Assembly: GCA_001510575.1 (NCBI GenBank)
Contig: LNGK01000002.1
Span: forward strand, 93,271-157,270
DNA length: 64,000 bases
Reading direction: 5' to 3'
From: Knoxdaviesia capensis
Lineage: Eukaryota > Ascomycota > Sordariomycetes > Microascales > Gondwanamycetaceae
Of this stretch, positions 1-9,703 are shown in pieces (within the stretch, counting starts at the first letter, position 1; every line of letters starts with the position of its first letter). The notes beneath the pieces are model-generated. The model was given only the letters and a program-made list of their open reading frames with translations, was not told the origin of the DNA and made no database searches. A program made the translations under genes and the position numbers.

Positions 1-330
1 CATGCCTTCGGACTCCAAACGGTATATCACATGAAGTGAGTTCATCGCGATGGAATTAATTGCTTTTTTTCAAGTATCTCAAGTATCTCAAGTATCTCAA
101 GTATCTCAAGCTAAGCCGAAGTCCCAAACATCATTGTCCCAAGCCAAGCTCCCGACGTTGAGATCTTTCAAACCGGTATCATCATGTATGCAGTACACAT
201 CGCTACTGACGACGGCACGCGAGTCCGCAAACTCAAAAAACAAAGCAAACGCAAACAAAACGCTCAAGAAAACCACAAACCCCCCCCCCCCATCCAGCGC
301 CCGCGACCGGCTCCCTCCACCCGCCCCGGC
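1..330. other. Intergenic, downstream of the Cys-rich gene
   Basis: No gene is supported here. Open frames on the plus strand that run through this stretch continue into the antisense of the Cys-rich octapeptide gene and look like by-products of its repeats. The stretch holds a short 9-bp tandem repeat at 72-107 and a C-run near 281-290. Confidence 0.6.
72..107. repeat. 9-bp tandem repeat, four copies
   Basis: The unit AAGTATCTC is repeated four times without a mismatch at 72-80, 81-89, 90-98 and 99-107. It lies outside any supported gene and is a simple minisatellite. Confidence 0.9.
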
Positions 331-852
331 TCACGGCACCATGGTCACCGGCCGGACACCCCCGCTGCAGCAACACCCGCGGTTGTCGCCAAAGCAGCAG
401 CCCTGGTGGTCGGAGCAGACACAGCCGCCGTGGTTGGAGAAGCAGCAGCCCTCGTTGTCGGAGAAGACGCAGCCGCCGTGGTCCGAGCACAGGAAGCCGC
501 CGTGGCTGGAGAAGAGGCAGCCGCCGCTGTCGCTGCACAGACAGCCCGGCGACTTCTCCAGCTCTTTCCACTTGGCCTGGTTCTCCCAGGACATCGGCGC
601 CGGCGCTTGGTAGCCGGTGGCTGCCGCCGACGATGAAGACCGCCGGAGCGCCATGGTCTCGGTCGGCGTCGGTTGGGCGACCTTAGCCATGTCGGCCGCA
701 GACGGGCCGGAGTGGGCGGCGGCGGCGGCGGCGCTGATCGCGTCATTGTTGGTGCTCCCCGACGGCTGGCTGTGGCTGGATGTCGCATCGACATATGACG
801 GGGGAGGGGCGTCGTCGAAGGGATTCGAAGTAGTTGTGTTCTTCGCATCCAT
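331..852 (-). CDS. Cys-rich octapeptide-repeat protein, 173 aa
   Basis: Uninterrupted frame; the ATG at 852-850 is preferred to codons further upstream because the first ATG-started, non-repetitive protein region (MDAKNTTTSNPFDDAPPPSY) begins there. Residues 10-20 carry a PPSY (PPxY) motif of the type bound by WW domains. A Ser/Ala-rich low-complexity stretch follows, then a Trp/Lys/Glu segment. Residues 102-165 are eight consecutive 8-residue repeats (consensus G-G-C-x-C/F-S-D-H) holding 14 cysteines plus Asp, Asn and His. There is no signal peptide and no membrane segment. I do not recognise the family. The regular Cys/Asp/His spacing suggests metal binding, a lipidated surface or a disulfide-linked solenoid, which is inference only. 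Opposite-strand frames exist because the repeats are GC-rich. The gene diverges from the coiled-coil gene at 2040. Confidence 0.75.
   Translation of the reverse strand: MDAKNTTTSNPFDDAPPPSYVDATSSHSQPSGSTNNDAISAAAAAAHSGPSAADMAKVAQPTPTETMALRRSSSSAAATGYQAPAPMSWENQAKWKELEKSPGCLCSDSGGCLFSSHGGFLCSDHGGCVFSDNEGCCFSNHGGCVCSDHQGCCFGDNRGCCCSGGVRPVTMVP
358..549 (-). repeat. 24-bp coding repeat, eight copies (octapeptides)
   Basis: Eight back-to-back 24-bp units encode the octapeptides of the Cys-rich protein. Position 3 is Cys in seven of eight units, position 6 is Ser in seven, and positions 7-8 are mostly Asp/Asn and His/Asn. All units keep the frame and none has an insertion or deletion. Confidence 0.9.
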
Positions 853-2039
853 TTGGCAGTGTGTGGTAGTCAAGATGTAGAGATTGTAGTGTAGATTGTA
901 GGAATGCTTATACGGCGAAATGGACAATCAAAGAGGTCTTGTGTAGACGGGCGTAAACAGTAAATTAACGACGATACCAGAAGTCTGGGGAAACTCTAAT
1001 CAATATATGGCTGCGGGAAGCGTGTGTAGTTGGGGCTGATCTGGTGATAGATGAACCGGAAAAGTGGTCTGACCAGGCTTGTGATGGGACACCTTGTTTT
1101 CCTTCAGCTGAATTAGGAAGAGCGTCGCTTTATATATCCGTACTCTCTCTACGTACGTCGACATCACGGTATCATCGGCCGATACGTCTGCCCTCTTGCA
1201 ATTCCTCCGTCTTATGCTGGTCGAAGATATTCGTGGCGTTTGCACTCTGGTTACGAATTCACCGGACGCAAAGTGCATCAGGAACCAACATAACGTGTGA
1301 AATCCACTGGAGCATGCGGCCCACAAGCGTCGTCAGCGTGCCGTCCGGGGATTCAATGGAACCAAACATCCAGATAGCTAGCATAGCCGTGTCTTATGGG
1401 GATTTCTGCGTCCACTGTGCCACAGGCTGCCTCCCCTGTTTTCGGCAAGGGTTAGAGAGCTCCTGTAAGTATCGGCATGTACCAGATGTCTGTGAATAGC
1501 TTCATTTTTGGGTTTGGGGTTTTGCGGAGATTTTTTTGGCTTTCCATATGCTGTGAGTGACAACTGGGAAACGAAGGTGTAGAACGTGCCTTCTACTTAT
1601 TATCTATTCGATCGTTCCTGATGCTTTCTGATCTGATCTCTTCTTGACTACTGGGCCTAAATGGAAGGTGAGTAGTACTGTCGAGTGTGAAGTTCCGTAG
1701 CTATTCCCTTCTTCCTTATTAACGGCCGATGACGGACGTGTCTTTTATGGCCATCACTCAGACAGACATAAGCATAGTTATTTGTCACTCATTATGCCAC
1801 CATTTCTCCGCACAATTGCTTACTTGACTTTTGAGATTATTTTGTACTGAATACCCTTCGATTGTCAGGATCAAAGTCATTGCTCTATCAGAACCCGCCC
1901 TCATCCTGCCGCTGTCGACCCGCCGCAGAATCTGACTCGAACGCACCCCGTGGATATTCTGGGTTCGTCCTCTCGCCACTCTCTCATCTCGTCTCCACAC
2001 AACCCCGGGAGGGTCTGTTCAGCACTTCAAAAGCCGGAA
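853..2039. promoter_or_regulatory. Divergent intergenic region, about 1.2 kb
   Basis: Lies between the Cys-rich gene (-) and the coiled-coil gene (+), so it should hold both promoters. Open frames inside are short, lack family similarity and often begin with non-ATG codons. No distinct regulatory element was identified. Confidence 0.5.
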
Positions 2040-2944
2040 ATGGCTCCGCCCCCGGCCCCGGACGTCCGAGACGACGCCATCGATGAACAGAATGTCGTGG
2101 TGGCTGCGTTCGCCCAGCTTGCCGGCCAGCTCGAAACCATGCGAAAGGCAGACCGCGAAGCCCACGCTGCAATAATGAAGGCATCGGAAGCTATCGTACA
2201 GCAGGTCAACGATGGTGCAAAGCAGCGGGAACAAGCACGAGAACAAGACAGAAAGGCTAGTCAGGCCATGCTTCACGCCCTGGAAGAGGCAGAAAAGCGC
2301 TGGACGCAAGAAGCCGAAGCCCGCCGGAAAGACCAGAATGCCTTTACCGACCTCCACACGAAGATTAAGAGCCGGTGGGAGGAACAACGCACGGCGTGGA
2401 AGAAAGAGCAGGCCGACTTCAACGACAACATGAACCGGATGTGGGACGACGAGCGGGAGGCCCGCCGGAGAGACCACAATGTCTTGACCGACCTCCACAC
2501 GAAGAATAAGAGCCGGTGGGAGGAACAACGCGCGGCGTGGAAGAAAGAGCAAGCCGACTTCAACGACAACATGAGCCGGATGTGGGACGACGAGCGGGAG
2601 GCCCGCCGGTTGGACCACAACGCCTTCAGGGACCAGATGCAACAAGCGTGGAGCGACGAACGGAACGCTCGCCAGACACTGCAACGGTCTCCCAGTGCGC
2701 CCGAGTCTTTCAAGGAATACCGGACCCCGTGGTACGTGCTACACCAGCGTTCAGCGCTTTGCAAAGCAGTCTTATACTAACTGCCGTCTAAAGGAGTACC
2801 GTCCGGGTCGGCGAGAAGCCGAACGCGGGGGCCTTCGTCGGGAAGTCTCTTGCATCGTTTATCTTTTGGGTGGCGGCGGGAGTGGCTCTTTGGTTTGCGC
2901 TGTCCAAGGCTGCCCCAGGGCTCATCCAAAGCGTGCTTGGGTAA
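2040..2944 (+). CDS. Tail-anchored coiled-coil protein, 280 aa
   Basis: Exons 2040-2731 and 2794-2944. The 62-bp intron has a GTACGT donor, a TACTAAC branch site and an AAG acceptor, and splicing restores a Trp codon (TGG) across the junction. The ATG at 2040 is the first in frame; the frame upstream has no ATG. Residues 25-215 are highly charged and heptad-like, predicted coiled coil, with a 47-residue repeat at 94-140 and 141-187 and a partial third copy from 188. The second exon adds a hydrophobic segment (about residues 248-265, SFIFWVAAGVALWFALS) followed by a short tail, which is the layout of a C-tail-anchored membrane protein of the ER, mitochondrion or nuclear envelope. I do not recognise a named family. 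Without the intron the protein would end prematurely and lose its membrane anchor. Confidence 0.8.
2319..2666 (+). repeat. 141-bp in-frame tandem duplication
   Basis: Units start at 2319, 2460 and (partial) 2601, exactly 141 bp or 47 codons apart. The first two units share nearly all residues (LHTK, SRWEEQR, AWKKEQADFNDNM, MWDDERE). The third diverges after about ten codons. Confidence 0.9.
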
Positions 2945-3564
2945 TCGGGGAAGACAGCAAAGGACAAGGAGTAACTAGAGAGTATGTGTATCAGTATCAG
3001 TGTCCCAGCGAAGCATCTCTAGAATATACAAGCGCTTAATTCTGCCTATCCCCATACAAGTTCAACCCCGGTCCCAGGAATGGACCCATAAGGCTAGATG
3101 GAATCTGGCCAGAGACGACAAACGGATTCAACGATGCTGGAGGATTTCAATCACAGGCCTGTTCGTACCATGCTATTGGTCGCCGGCACCGCGTTTGCAT
3201 TGCTTCTTGGGTTCCCTCGCCATGGCTCTCTCTCCACTTGCCATCAAAGGCGCTGTGCCAGCGTCACTTGTGGCTTATGCTCCCCCTATTCTCTAACCTC
3301 AGTCTAGCCTCATACTACATCCGACGTGCAACTGACATCTCTTGTCGCGAGATTGCCCACAACGAAGCCTCAAAGTGCTTTCGGCGTCTCCCGTCGATGC
3401 TGGATTGCGTTTGCAAAAGGAGGATCGACCTGCAACTGCGTGGAAGCATTGCAAACCTGGAGACACTTCTATATTAGGAATTTTTGCGCGAGGTAATATG
3501 TTCCAGACGTCTTGTCGCCCAACCACGCCGAATTTAAGCGTTGATAGTCCACATCACACTGGCG

Positions 3565-3612
3565 TTATGGTTATGGTTTTGGTTTTGGTTTTGGTTGCGG
3601 TTGTGGTTATGG
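3565..3612. repeat. GGTTTT-type G/T-rich simple repeat
   Basis: Three perfect GGTTTT units at 3575-3592 are flanked by GGTTAT and GGTTGC variants, giving a strand-asymmetric G/T tract with no coding role. Confidence 0.7.
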
Positions 3613-3762
3613 CCAAGATCTCGATACATTCTGTGAGACCTAAGTAACCTAACTCACTGAGCATAAAAAAATAAGCTACTCCTGCCAGCTCCCGAGGCAC
3701 CGGGCGGCAAGCCGCTTCTTTTCCCGGGAGGTTGGTTGCGCCACGCGTCGGGAACATCACAG

Positions 3763-3775
3763 ACCCTAACCCTAG
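3763..3775. promoter_or_regulatory. Telobox-like motif (CCCTAACCCTA)
   Basis: Two consecutive CCCTAA-type units. In fungi, Tbf1-type Myb proteins bind such sequences in promoters as well as at telomeres. Position upstream of the 4165 gene fits a promoter site; function is inferred. Confidence 0.4.
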
Positions 3776-4164
3776 CATCACAATCCCTACAGAGCATGGA
3801 GGGCCTCGCTAGAATGGAGGCTGCGGCCCTGGAAACAGGCTTCCCCGTTTGTTCTACTCACGAGCCCAGCCTTCCAAGTCCTGAGAGAGGACATGGACAA
3901 ACGCAAGAGGACAAACGGGAGGGGACAAACGGCGATGCCTATTGGTAGGAGAGTCCTGCCTCATTGGAATAAGATATCTATCTGGGGGCCCCGATCTCTC
4001 AATCCCAAACTCTTCTCTCTTCATCCAACTCACACTCATCCCTTTTCGACCTCTGGTGTCATCAATCTATCATCGCCATCTCTCTTTCAGCCTGACACTT
4101 CACGCTATTCTGATATCTTGCACACCAGTTTTCATCAAGCCACTTCCGTTCCATATCCTTCACG

Positions 4165-4859
4165 ATGCCCGGCCCAAGGGTGTGGACTGAAAACGCAGAT
4201 CTCAAGTTGATGATCGCGTTTTTCAAACTCTCAAACGCTGGCACTCCGAATTATGCTGGAGTTGCAGCGGAGATGAACTCTCGGGGGTTTTCCATCACCG
4301 AAAAGGCCATTCAGTAAGTCCCCTCGTCCCTCAGCCGAAACTTGATTCGTTCCCTTGGAAATAACGTATCTGTTTTTGCGATAGATGTCGGTATCAGCGT
4401 CTCATGGCGGCATATGACGATAAGAAGAAGGAAATTTTCCCTGCCGGTGATAGCGACGAAACTCCGACCGCGGCCAAGAAGAAGGCCCCGGCCACTCCTC
4501 GGAAACCCTCCGCAACCCCCGTAAAGCCCCGGAAGAAGGCCAGCTCCGTCCCGTCCGACCCCGAAGAGCCTTCTCCCAGCTTGGCCGAGGCCGCCGGAGT
4601 ACAGCTCCCAGACTCCCCACTGTCAGATGCCGGCACCACGCCCGAGACTGCGCTCCCAGAGTTCTCTTCTCCGAAGGGCAAGGCCCCCGCCACGCCCGCC
4701 AAGGCGCCCTCCAAGAAGCGCAAGCGACAGAAGACCGAAATCAAGGCCGAAGCCGAGAACGATGGCGCCGGCATGCCCGATGTCGCGCCGGCGCCCGCCA
4801 CCGAGCCAGATATCAAGCCGGAAGCCGATCCGGATGATGAGCCTCCGGTCAAGCCTTAG
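4165..4859 (+). CDS. Myb/SANT-like nuclear protein, 207 aa
   Basis: Exons 4165-4313 and 4385-4859. The 71-bp intron has a GTAAGT donor and a GATAG acceptor and joins Gln-50 to the CRYQRL motif. Residues 6-58 (VWTENADLKLMIAFF ... TEKAIQCRYQRL) match the short Myb/SANT-like DNA-binding domain found in many small fungal proteins, with an early Trp, three predicted helices and the conserved IQCRYQRL third helix. The rest (60-207) is a disordered Lys/Pro/Ala/Glu-rich tail with APATP repeats and a basic KKRKRQK stretch that can serve as a nuclear localisation signal. Likely a chromatin- or DNA-associated protein in the nucleus; its target is unknown. Confidence 0.85.
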
Positions 4860-5471
4860 GGCAGGCTGGGAGCTCTCCTGCAAGTGATCTTTAGGCGTGG
4901 TCTTTGAACCCGAGGAGTGAGAGCCCCTGGCTGACATTCAGTGCCGGAACGGCGGCGACGTTGTGGGCTGTTGTGAGAGAGAGAATATCATTTTTGAGCC
5001 TCTTGTATTGCTAGAATTCATGTCCTTCCAGACTCATGACCCCAATTAATGCAACATTTCTAGTTCTTCGCGTGTTCAGAAGCCGTGTTATTCAGCCCCT
5101 AGGGTTTGCGGGTAGGGTTAAAGTGTCTAATTATTAATGCTTCCATTCATAGAAGGATTCGGATTCACTCCTGTCCGTGTGACGACATGGCGATTGAAAA
5201 TGCGTGAAATTGGCATTTCGGGACTCCAACAACACATATATCTTGGAGTCTACCCTGCAAGATACTGCAGCCCTTTGTTTTCCAGCCAAAGATGCGCCTG
5301 TGTTGGACATAGAACGCTTGAACCTGCTTCCGTCTCCTCATTCCCCGGCCAGTCATAACCTCGGCTCAGCCCCCATACACGAAGGCCGCCTCGTCTCGCC
5401 TCACTTTTGAACGGCGGCAAACGCTCTCTGACGTGAAAGCCGGCCGTATCCACCAAATCGAGAGCCGCAGC
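4860..5471. promoter_or_regulatory. Intergenic with telobox-like motifs
   Basis: Holds the 3' end of the SANT-like gene and the promoter of the Nudix gene. CCTAGGGTTTG and GTAGGGTTA at about 5098-5120 resemble telobox elements, some 350 bp upstream of the Nudix start. No coding region is supported. Confidence 0.5.
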
Positions 5472-6790
5472 ATGACAGCCCCGGTATCGGAAGACGATTC
5501 CTCCAACACGCCGGCGCCTGTATCATCCGTCGCACTTGACGGCGACACCATCCGGAGCATCTCCGAGTCGCTCGACGCCGTTTCTACAGAGCTTCTCATC
5601 TCGGAATACTGGGACGCCGCGTCCATGGCTCCACTAAACGCCGTCTCGGCTGTAAGATTACCTGTCACAGACCAAATAATCCAATGCATGTCCCCGCGGT
5701 GTCAAAATACTAATGTACTTGGGTTTAGGCCGCCATCGCCCGTCTTCGCGCCTTCCGGCCACCGGCGTTCCCCATCTGGGACCGCCTGCCGTCGTCACGC
5801 CGCGCCGCTGTTCTGATTCTGCTGTATCCGGATCGCCGGGGAGACCTGCGCGTGGTGCTAACCAAGAGAGCAGCTACCCTACGCAGCTTCTCCGGCCATG
5901 CAGCCTTCCCCGGTGGCAAGGCTGATTCGGCGGAGGAAAGCCCTTGTACGCATATTCCGGGGCCTTCCAATGGCTACCACATGGTCCCGTATCTCTCAGG
6001 AGGATGCTAACGTCGTTCAGATGAGATCGCCCGTCGCGAGGCGTGGGAGGAGATAGGTCTCCCGCAAGACGAGAAACTGCCGGGGCCGTTCCGCATCGAA
6101 CTCCTGTGCTATCTTCCGCATAACCTCGCCCGCAACGACCTGGTCGTGCGGCCGTGTGTAGCGCTCCTCCACACCGACGGAGCCACAGCCACCACCGCAC
6201 AGTCCGTGTCAGCGGCCACAGGCACCCCGCCGTCCGCCATCCTCAATGAGCTGCCCGTCGGCGTCGAGTCCGCAGAACCGCAGGCCGAGCCGCACCGCAC
6301 GCAACGGCCCATGAAGCCGGTGATCGACAGCCGCGAGGTGGCTGCCGTGTTCACGGCCCCCCTGGAAGGCTTCCTCTTCGAGTCCGACCCACCGATCATC
6401 GAGGCCGCGGGCTCGACACCCGGCCACTGGTACGACGGGTCGTGGATCCAGTGGAAGACCGAGCCGTGGCGCGTGCACAACTTCTACATCCCCGTGCGCG
6501 GGCAGAAGGTGACTACGGCCGCGGCCGCAGCGACTAGCACGGAGGGGGCGGTCGCGCGGTCGAATCCACATGAGGGCGCCGAGCAGGAGGGCCGCATCAA
6601 AGTGTGGGGGATGACAGCCAAGATCTTGGTGGACGCTGCGCTCACTGCGTACGGCCGGCGGCCCGAGTTCGAGCATAATGTCGAGGTGGGAGACGAGAAG
6701 TTGATCGTCATGGCCAATGACGAGGGCCGGCTGTACGACAAGGACGCGGTGGCGAAGGCGGATGAGAAGGCCGATCCGGCCAAGATGTAA
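5472..6790 (+). CDS. Nudix hydrolase, CoA diphosphatase type, 388 aa
   Basis: Exons 5472-5651, 5729-5945 and 6021-6790; introns of 77 and 75 bp, both with CTAA-type branch sites (ACTAATG, GCTAACG). The second intron lies inside the Nudix box, and joining it gives SPYEIARREAWEEIGL. Residues 120-146 (FPGGKAD ... RREAWEEIGL) are the extended Nudix/UPF0035 signature of coenzyme A diphosphatases (yeast Pcd1, human NUDT7/8), which split CoA into 3',5'-ADP and phosphopantetheine. The C-terminal half (HWYDGSWIQW, RVHNFYIP, KVWGMTAKIL) matches the substrate-side region of that subfamily, with a Ser/Ala-rich insertion. The C-terminus (PAKM) is not a PTS1, so peroxisomal location is not supported. The ATG at 5472 follows no in-frame ATG. 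Confidence 0.88.
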
Positions 6791-7049
6791 CAAGCAATCA
6801 CGCGTGGATACAAGCAACTAAACACAGTCACAGAGCTGGCGCCATCTGCAAGACAGCTTCTATCACGTTCACATGAAACACGGGGCCTGCTATGAATGAG
6901 TGTATGGGCAACTATGATGAGGGCAAACAGTGTTGCCAAGAGAAAAAGCTCAAGGAACGACGTGCGTGTATCCTAGAGGACCGACCCCCAGCTACACCCG
7001 AACTGAGGTGTCTAGTGAAGCGGCGAGTAGTGAGAAGTCCGACACACGC

Positions 7050-7877
7050 TTAATGGCACGGCGAGTCCTTCGCGGCTTCCGCGTCGCGGCCGAAGATCAG
7101 ATATCCGGCGAACGCTCCAAAGGTCATCGAAATCATGACCCAGCCGTTGTAGGTCATGAACATCAGCCTGTGGAATAGGGTTAGCATCACAGTCCCGGGT
7201 CTAGTCTTATGAAAACGAGAGGAAACTCACATCATGATGAACGAATAGGCAAACTGCATCGCATACAGGACCGCCTTGGTGATGTGGGTGCGCTCGAGAA
7301 TGCTCGGCTGGTTCTGGCCTATACACGTGAACAGGAAGCACCGGTTAGTTCGCGCCACCACGCACAAATCCAGCAACGAACGGGGTGGAATCTCACGGGG
7401 AGCGGTCGACACGCGCTGGGCAACAGCGGTCTCGTAGCGGCGGGTCGCGGAGCGAAGCGCCTCGAAGCCGGCGGTGACGACGGCGACCAGCACCAGCGAG
7501 ACGATCAGGGTCGGCGTCGAGTTGCTGTGCCACCAGCGCCAGACGATGCAGAGGTTCTCGGTGTCCCAGGTGAACAGCATCTATTTGATGTGCGTTAGGA
7601 AGGCATGCAGACACGTGAGCTGTGGCGCGAGCCCAAGAGCCGGTCCAGCTTGAGAAGCTCCGGCCAGAGAAGCCGGATATCACGGGCTGGAGAAGTCCGG
7701 CGCCAGTTCAGAGCCAACCACGGCGGGGAGGGAAACAAACGGGCCGCAGACGGTCCGCTGTGCAATCTGCGCGGGAGATTGGCGTGGACTTACGTGCATC
7801 TTGCACACATTGGCGACGGCCTCAGCCTCCATGGCGTGGCCCATGTGGCTCGAGTGGTCCATGCTGGAGTGGTCCAT
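7050..7877 (-). CDS. Ctr-family copper transporter, 157 aa
   Basis: Four exons on the minus strand: 7794-7877, 7397-7580, 7231-7318 and 7050-7167, with introns of 213, 78 and 63 bp. The N-terminus (MDHSSMDHSSHMGHAM) is Met/His-rich, as in copper-capturing extracellular tails. Membrane segments lie at about 50-70, 105-127 and 129-147. The second carries the copper-conducting MxxxM motif (M119-M123) and the third the GxxxG packing motif (G136-G140), both diagnostic of trimeric Ctr channels. The C-terminus ends in Cys-His, like the terminal copper-handling Cys/His motif of the family. It imports Cu(I) across the plasma or vacuolar membrane; short length resembles Ctr2/Ctr5-like members. It is divergent from bna1 over a 775-bp shared upstream region. 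Confidence 0.93.
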
Positions 7878-8652
7878 GGTTGTTTGCTCGGTGATGTACG
7901 CGGACGGCGGCAAGAACGTCGAGGAGCAGAGAGATAAGGAATGGCGGTGACGGGAAGACCGAGGTTCAAATGGAGAAAATGAGATCCAAGACACTTGGTA
8001 TGGCAGATCAGATCACTGAGCAGAAGATATACACGCGGAAAGCGTCGAGAACTTTTGGGCACGTTGGTCTGTTTGCTTCTTGTCGTTGAAACATGCGAGA
8101 AACTGGAGGACACAAAACTTGAGGCCTGAGATATCAGGCATTGGTGAGTGAGGAAACTTGGCCAATCGGACAAGGGTTACCGTTTCCAAGCAAACACGGT
8201 AGCGCAGAGAAGTGCAGTAATATACGCAAATGGTGAGATTTCACGGACATCGGGGGATTGATAAAATCAGGACATTAGAGTGAGCGAACATGTTCATGCT
8301 CCGATACGGACTAAATGCCCCGATGGATGGCGGTGTTGCTGTGGTTGCCACTCCCGAAAATCTTCGGACCGAGCCCTAGTATATCCCGACATTCGGGGTT
8401 TGCATCTAACCCTAAGCGGCCGTTCGATCTGATAACACCGGAAAACGTCTAACTTTAACTCCGCACCAGGTCAAAGTTACATTTTCACATTTCTAATTTT
8501 CATTTGTCATTCAGACTTCTTTTTCTGTGTATACTGCTTTTTATTGTCTTCCTCTCTAGCATTTTACATCTAGTGTGTGTTTTGTGTACTTGACCTTTTC
8601 GTTCAATCTCAAACCTTACCCAACCGACAGACCCCTCTAGGCATCTCTCAAT
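7878..8652. promoter_or_regulatory. Shared divergent promoter region, Ctr / bna1
   Basis: Contains a telobox-like TAACCCTAA at 8407-8415, 238 bp before the bna1 start, and a pyrimidine-rich stretch just before bna1. A TTTGCTCG at 7882-7888 resembles a copper-response element but sits only four bases from the Ctr start codon, so it is not claimed. Confidence 0.5.
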
Positions 8653-9342
8653 ATGCTGGGACCGCCCGTGAACCTCCCGAAGTGGTACGTCAACGCTCGC
8701 GTGATGATGATGGCATCATAGCATGATTACGCTGACCGGAAGCAAAGGCTTGAGGAGAACTCGCACCTGCTCCAGCCGCCGATCAACAACTTTTGCGTGT
8801 ACAACGACGGCTTCACGGTGATGGTAAACACCCCCTCCGCTCTCTCGCTCTCCCTCTCTCTCGCCCCATCACCCCCCAGGCCCAACTAACACACACCCCC
8901 CCGTCAGGTCGTCGGCGGCCCCAACGCCCGCACCGACTACCACATCAACGAGACGCCGGAGTGGTTCTACCAGTACAAGGGCGCGATGATGCTGAAGGTG
9001 GTCGACGACGGCGCGTTCCGCGACATCATCATCCGCCAGGGCGACATGTTCCTGCTGCCCGCCAACACCCCGCACAACCCCGTGCGCTTCGCCAACACCG
9101 TCGGCGTGGTGCTCGAGCAGCGCCGGCCGCCCGAGTCCATCGACCGCATGCGCTGGTACTGCGCCAAGTGCCAGGCTGTTGTGCACGAGGCCGCCTTCCA
9201 CTGCACTGATCTCGGCACCCAGATCAAGGCCGGCGTGGAGGCGTTCCGCGGCGATGTGGACGCCCGGACGTGCAAGCAGTGCGGCGAGGTGGCTGATTGG
9301 GCGCCGAAGCCGGGCTCTATCGTCGATCCCAGCCTAGAGTAA
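8653..9342 (+). CDS. bna1: 3-hydroxyanthranilate 3,4-dioxygenase, 180 aa
   Basis: Exons 8653-8684, 8748-8823 and 8908-9342; introns of 63 and 84 bp (the second with AACTAAC). This cupin enzyme opens the ring of 3-hydroxyanthranilate in the kynurenine route, giving the precursor of quinolinate and NAD; it is cytosolic. Iron ligands are visible as H48, E54 and H92 (YHINETPEWFYQ ... ANTPHNPVR), and R44 is the expected substrate-binding arginine. The C-terminal CxxC pair (C121/C124 and C158/C161) is the rubredoxin-like second metal site kept in fungal and bacterial forms. Length and end-to-end similarity fit the family. It runs convergently towards the FAHD-like gene. Confidence 0.96.
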
Positions 9343-9703
9343 CGGGGCTATCTTGGGTAGTGGGGAACTGATGAGGGGGCGTTTATGGCCATGTTTGTGT
9401 GGACAGTTTCTTGTAGATTTTTTCTGTTGATGTAGTATACCAGGGTGGATGCATAGAGTTAGGGAAAGGTTGTAACATATCCGACGGCATGAAGATGAAC
9501 GATATATCTTTCACGAGCAACAGTGTGTGCAGCAGACGAACGCAAACGTAGAGGCCAGTATATATCGATAGTATGTACACACTATATAGAGACGTCACAG
9601 GATTCTGAAAATAACCATTTTCCAGGGTTTTTTTCCGGAGAGAAACTTTTTGGTATATACCCAAGCAGCATGCAAACGAGGCTCTTCAGCAAACGAGAAC
9701 TGC
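9343..9703. other. Convergent 3' intergenic, bna1 / FAHD-like
   Basis: A 361-bp spacer between two stop codons facing each other. AT-richer than the flanking exons, presumably both 3' untranslated regions. No gene seen. Confidence 0.6.

Larger units (their letters stand above)
2945..4164. promoter_or_regulatory. Intergenic, about 1.2 kb
   Basis: No convincing coding region on either strand. It holds a GGTTTT-rich G/T tract at 3565-3612 and a telobox-like ACCCTAACCCTAG at 3763-3775, about 390 bp upstream of the SANT-like gene. Confidence 0.5.

Noticed and set aside
50..636. Plus-strand frames of 150-187 codons over the Cys-rich gene
   Set aside because: They are antisense to the regular octapeptide repeats, and the minus-strand product has ordered repeats with conserved Ser/Asp/His, which the plus-strand products lack.
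1044..1499. 151-codon plus-strand frame
   Set aside because: Does not show coding composition, has no recognisable motif and overlaps equally long frames on the other strand.
7882..7889. TTTGCTCG resembling a Mac1-type copper-response element upstream of the Ctr gene
   Set aside because: It lies four bases from the start codon, within the leader, and is a single copy; chance is the simpler explanation.
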